NCBI GenBank assembly: GCA_001769925.1
Contig: MEPT01000032.1
Location: 1-7,386, forward strand
From: Bdellovibrionales bacterium RBG_16_40_8
Lineage (GTDB): Bacteria > Bdellovibrionota > Bdellovibrionia > Bdellovibrionales > UBA1609
Direction: 5' to 3'
Length of the DNA stretch: 7,386 nt
Made by a program: the position numbers and the translations under genes. Every line of letters begins with the position of its first letter. Position 1 is the stretch's first letter. The notes beneath the pieces were generated by a model, which searched no databases, was not told the DNA's origin, and worked only from the letters and a program-made list of their open reading frames with translations. Positions 5,841 through 7,386 of this stretch are shown one piece after another.

Positions 5841-7301
5841 GTGGCTACACAAAATTTTGACGTATGTGTAATTGGTTCTGGCCCGGGCGGCTATGTTGCT
5901 GCTATTCGCGCAGCACAATTTGGTAAAAAAGTTTGCGTGATTGAACGTGAACAACTTGGCGGCGTTTGTCTCAATGTTGGTTGTATTCCGTCAAAAGCAA
6001 TGATTTCTGCCGCACATTTAATGCATCGAGTGAAGCATGATGCCCCTGAAATGGGGTTTGAAATTAAATCAGAAATCAAACTTAATATGAAAAAGCTTGT
6101 TGGGTGGAAGCAATCAGTATGTGACAAAATGTCTGGTGGGGTTTCGCAACTTCTAAAGGGCAATCAGGTTACAGTAATTCGCGGAGAGGCAAATTTTAAA
6201 TCAGCAACTGAGCTTGAGGTCAAAACAAAAGACATAACTTTGATCATAGCAGCGAAAAACTTTATTATTGCAACAGGCTCTAGGCCCATCGAGATACCAG
6301 GATTTAAAATTGATGAGAAAGATGTTTTATCGTCAACTGGTGCCTTAGCAATGGATGAGCTACCAAAGTCTACTGTTGTAATTGGTGGCGGGTATATTGG
6401 GTTAGAAATTGGTTCTTATTTGGCAAAACTGGGCGGTCAAGTGACAGTGCTTGAGGCCACGTCAACACTTTTGGGTGGGGTAATTGATCGTGATTGCGTA
6501 CAAGTTGTAGAGAGAAAATTGAAAAAAAATGGAGTGAGTGTAATTTTTGAAGCTAAAGCACAAGGCTTTGCCAAATTAAGTGATGGCTATGAAGTGTCTT
6601 ATGGTCGAGGAGACAAAAAAGAAAAAATAAAATGTGACAAAATTCTATTGATGGTAGGGCGTAGGCCAAATAGTGATCAGACAAACCTAAAAAATATCGG
6701 TATCAAGATAGACGAAAAAGGATTTATTAGCGTGGATGCGCAAAGGCGCACAAGCATTTCGCATATATATGCTATAGGAGATATCGTCGGGCAACCGATG
6801 CTAGCGCACAAGGCTAGTTATGAAGGTGTAATGGTTGCTGAAATTATTGGCGGAGTTAATAGAGCCTATGACATAAAAAGTGTACCGGCTGTTGTTTTTA
6901 CTGATCCCGAAATTGCTTGTGTTGGGCTACTTGAGCATGAGTGCAAAGAAAAAGGATATAGCAATTTAAAAATTGGTAAATTTCCGTTCGCGGCAAATGG
7001 CCGCGCCGTTTCTATAATTGAAACCGATGGATTTATAAAGATTATTGCCGACGCTAACACCAATGTAATTTTAGGAGTACATATGGTGGGGCCTGAGGTG
7101 AGTAATCTAATTTCTGAGGCAGCACTTGCAATAGAAATGGGGGCGCGCCTTGAAGATATTGCACTTACTATTCACCCACACCCGACACTTGGAGAAGTTG
7201 TGATGGAAACCGCCGAGGCGGCGCTCGGGCATGCCATTCATATTATTCAAAAGCCATTAGCGCGCGCAAGTGTAGAGGCCGCCGCAAGGACTACTCATTG
7301 A
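5841..7301 (+). CDS. lpdA: Dihydrolipoamide dehydrogenase (E3)
   Basis: This encodes 486 residues, starting at GTG with CAGGAG (5829-5834) six bases upstream and 16 bases after the E2 stop. The flavoprotein reoxidises the dihydrolipoyl group of E2 and passes electrons to NAD+. Visible parts: FAD-binding GSGPGG (12-17); the redox disulfide Cys43/Cys48 in GGVCLNVGCIPSK; ATGS (144-147); the NAD-binding GGGYIGLE (182-189); the second FAD motif YAIGDIVG (310-317); and the dimer-interface active site HPHPTLGE with the expected His447-Glu452 dyad. Length is close to the usual 460-480, with a short C-terminal tail after KPLARAS. It would serve the E2 encoded just upstream, and possibly other lipoyl complexes in the cell. 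Its last codons carry the Shine-Dalgarno site of lipB, and its stop overlaps the lipB start by four bases. Confidence 0.97.
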   Translation: MATQNFDVCVIGSGPGGYVAAIRAAQFGKKVCVIEREQLGGVCLNVGCIPSKAMISAAHLMHRVKHDAPEMGFEIKSEIKLNMKKLVGWKQSVCDKMSGGVSQLLKGNQVTVIRGEANFKSATELEVKTKDITLIIAAKNFIIATGSRPIEIPGFKIDEKDVLSSTGALAMDELPKSTVVIGGGYIGLEIGSYLAKLGGQVTVLEATSTLLGGVIDRDCVQVVERKLKKNGVSVIFEAKAQGFAKLSDGYEVSYGRGDKKEKIKCDKILLMVGRRPNSDQTNLKNIGIKIDEKGFISVDAQRRTSISHIYAIGDIVGQPMLAHKASYEGVMVAEIIGGVNRAYDIKSVPAVVFTDPEIACVGLLEHECKEKGYSNLKIGKFPFAANGRAVSIIETDGFIKIIADANTNVILGVHMVGPEVSNLISEAALAIEMGARLEDIALTIHPHPTLGEVVMETAEAALGHAIHIIQKPLARASVEAAARTTH

Positions 7302-7386
7302 AAGTTATAGATTGGGGATTAATTTCTTATTCAGAGTCTGTAAAAAGACAACTGGCCCTAGTTGAAGAGGGCGCAGATACTCTCAT
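7298..7386 (+). CDS. lipB: Octanoyltransferase LipB, partial (5' end only)
   Basis: Twenty-nine complete codons are open to the right edge, starting at TTG 7298. AAGGA (7286-7290) lies seven bases upstream, and the TTG overlaps the E3 stop TGA by four bases. The peptide VIDWGLISYSESVKRQLALV matches the N-terminal LipB pattern (D.G...Y.....Q..LV), and the following DTL fits the family's next strand. LipB transfers octanoate from acyl carrier protein to the lipoyl lysine of E2 and related domains, the step before LipA. The position after lipA, E2 and E3 supports the assignment. The catalytic Lys and Cys lie beyond the window, so activity cannot be judged. It could in principle be another member of the LipB/LplA fold, but the sequence fits LipB best. 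Confidence 0.82.
   Translation, partial: MKVIDWGLISYSESVKRQLALVEEGADTL

Overview
The window looks like ordinary chromosome from an AT-rich Gram-negative bacterium. Two predicted lipoproteins with clear lipoboxes, a secreted protein and a DsbA-like extracytoplasmic thiol-disulfide protein indicate a cell envelope with a periplasm. The AT-rich coding, the frequent TTG/GTG starts with good Shine-Dalgarno sites and the style of the proteins would suit a Bdellovibrionota or other delta-proteobacteria-like lineage, but this is an impression and not a taxonomic assignment. I see no rRNA, tRNA, CRISPR array, insertion sequence, phage gene or attachment site.

Left part (1-1252, minus strand): the first 417 codons of a large FAD-dependent oxidoreductase resembling the GMC family, cut by the left edge of the window. 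A 105-base gap (1253-1357) separates it from a divergent plus-strand gene for a TPR-repeat lipoprotein (1358-2089). That gene converges on a minus-strand gene for an unrecognised secreted helical protein (2090-2674), and the two stop codons abut with no base between them.

Middle part (2714-3514): a DsbA-like lipoprotein with a CGHC active site, divergent from the secreted-protein gene across only 39 bases. The following 146-base gap (3515-3660) contains a strong hairpin and then a plausible sigma70-type promoter.

Right part (3661-7386): a tight plus-strand operon of lipA (lipoyl synthase), a 2-oxo acid dehydrogenase E2 with one lipoyl domain, an E3 dihydrolipoamide dehydrogenase, and the start of lipB (octanoyltransferase), which overlaps the E3 stop by four bases and runs off the window. 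The operon joins the making and attachment of lipoate to the proteins that use it. LipB places octanoate on the E2 lipoyl lysine, LipA inserts two sulfurs, E2 transfers the acyl group to CoA, and E3 reoxidises the dihydrolipoyl arm. The E1 decarboxylase is not in the window, so the substrate (pyruvate or a branched-chain 2-oxo acid) is not settled.

I found no convincing undescribed system. The points most worth a second look are the lipoylation/E2-E3 operon without E1, the unrecognised secreted protein facing the DsbA-like lipoprotein, and the truncated oxidoreductase at the left edge.
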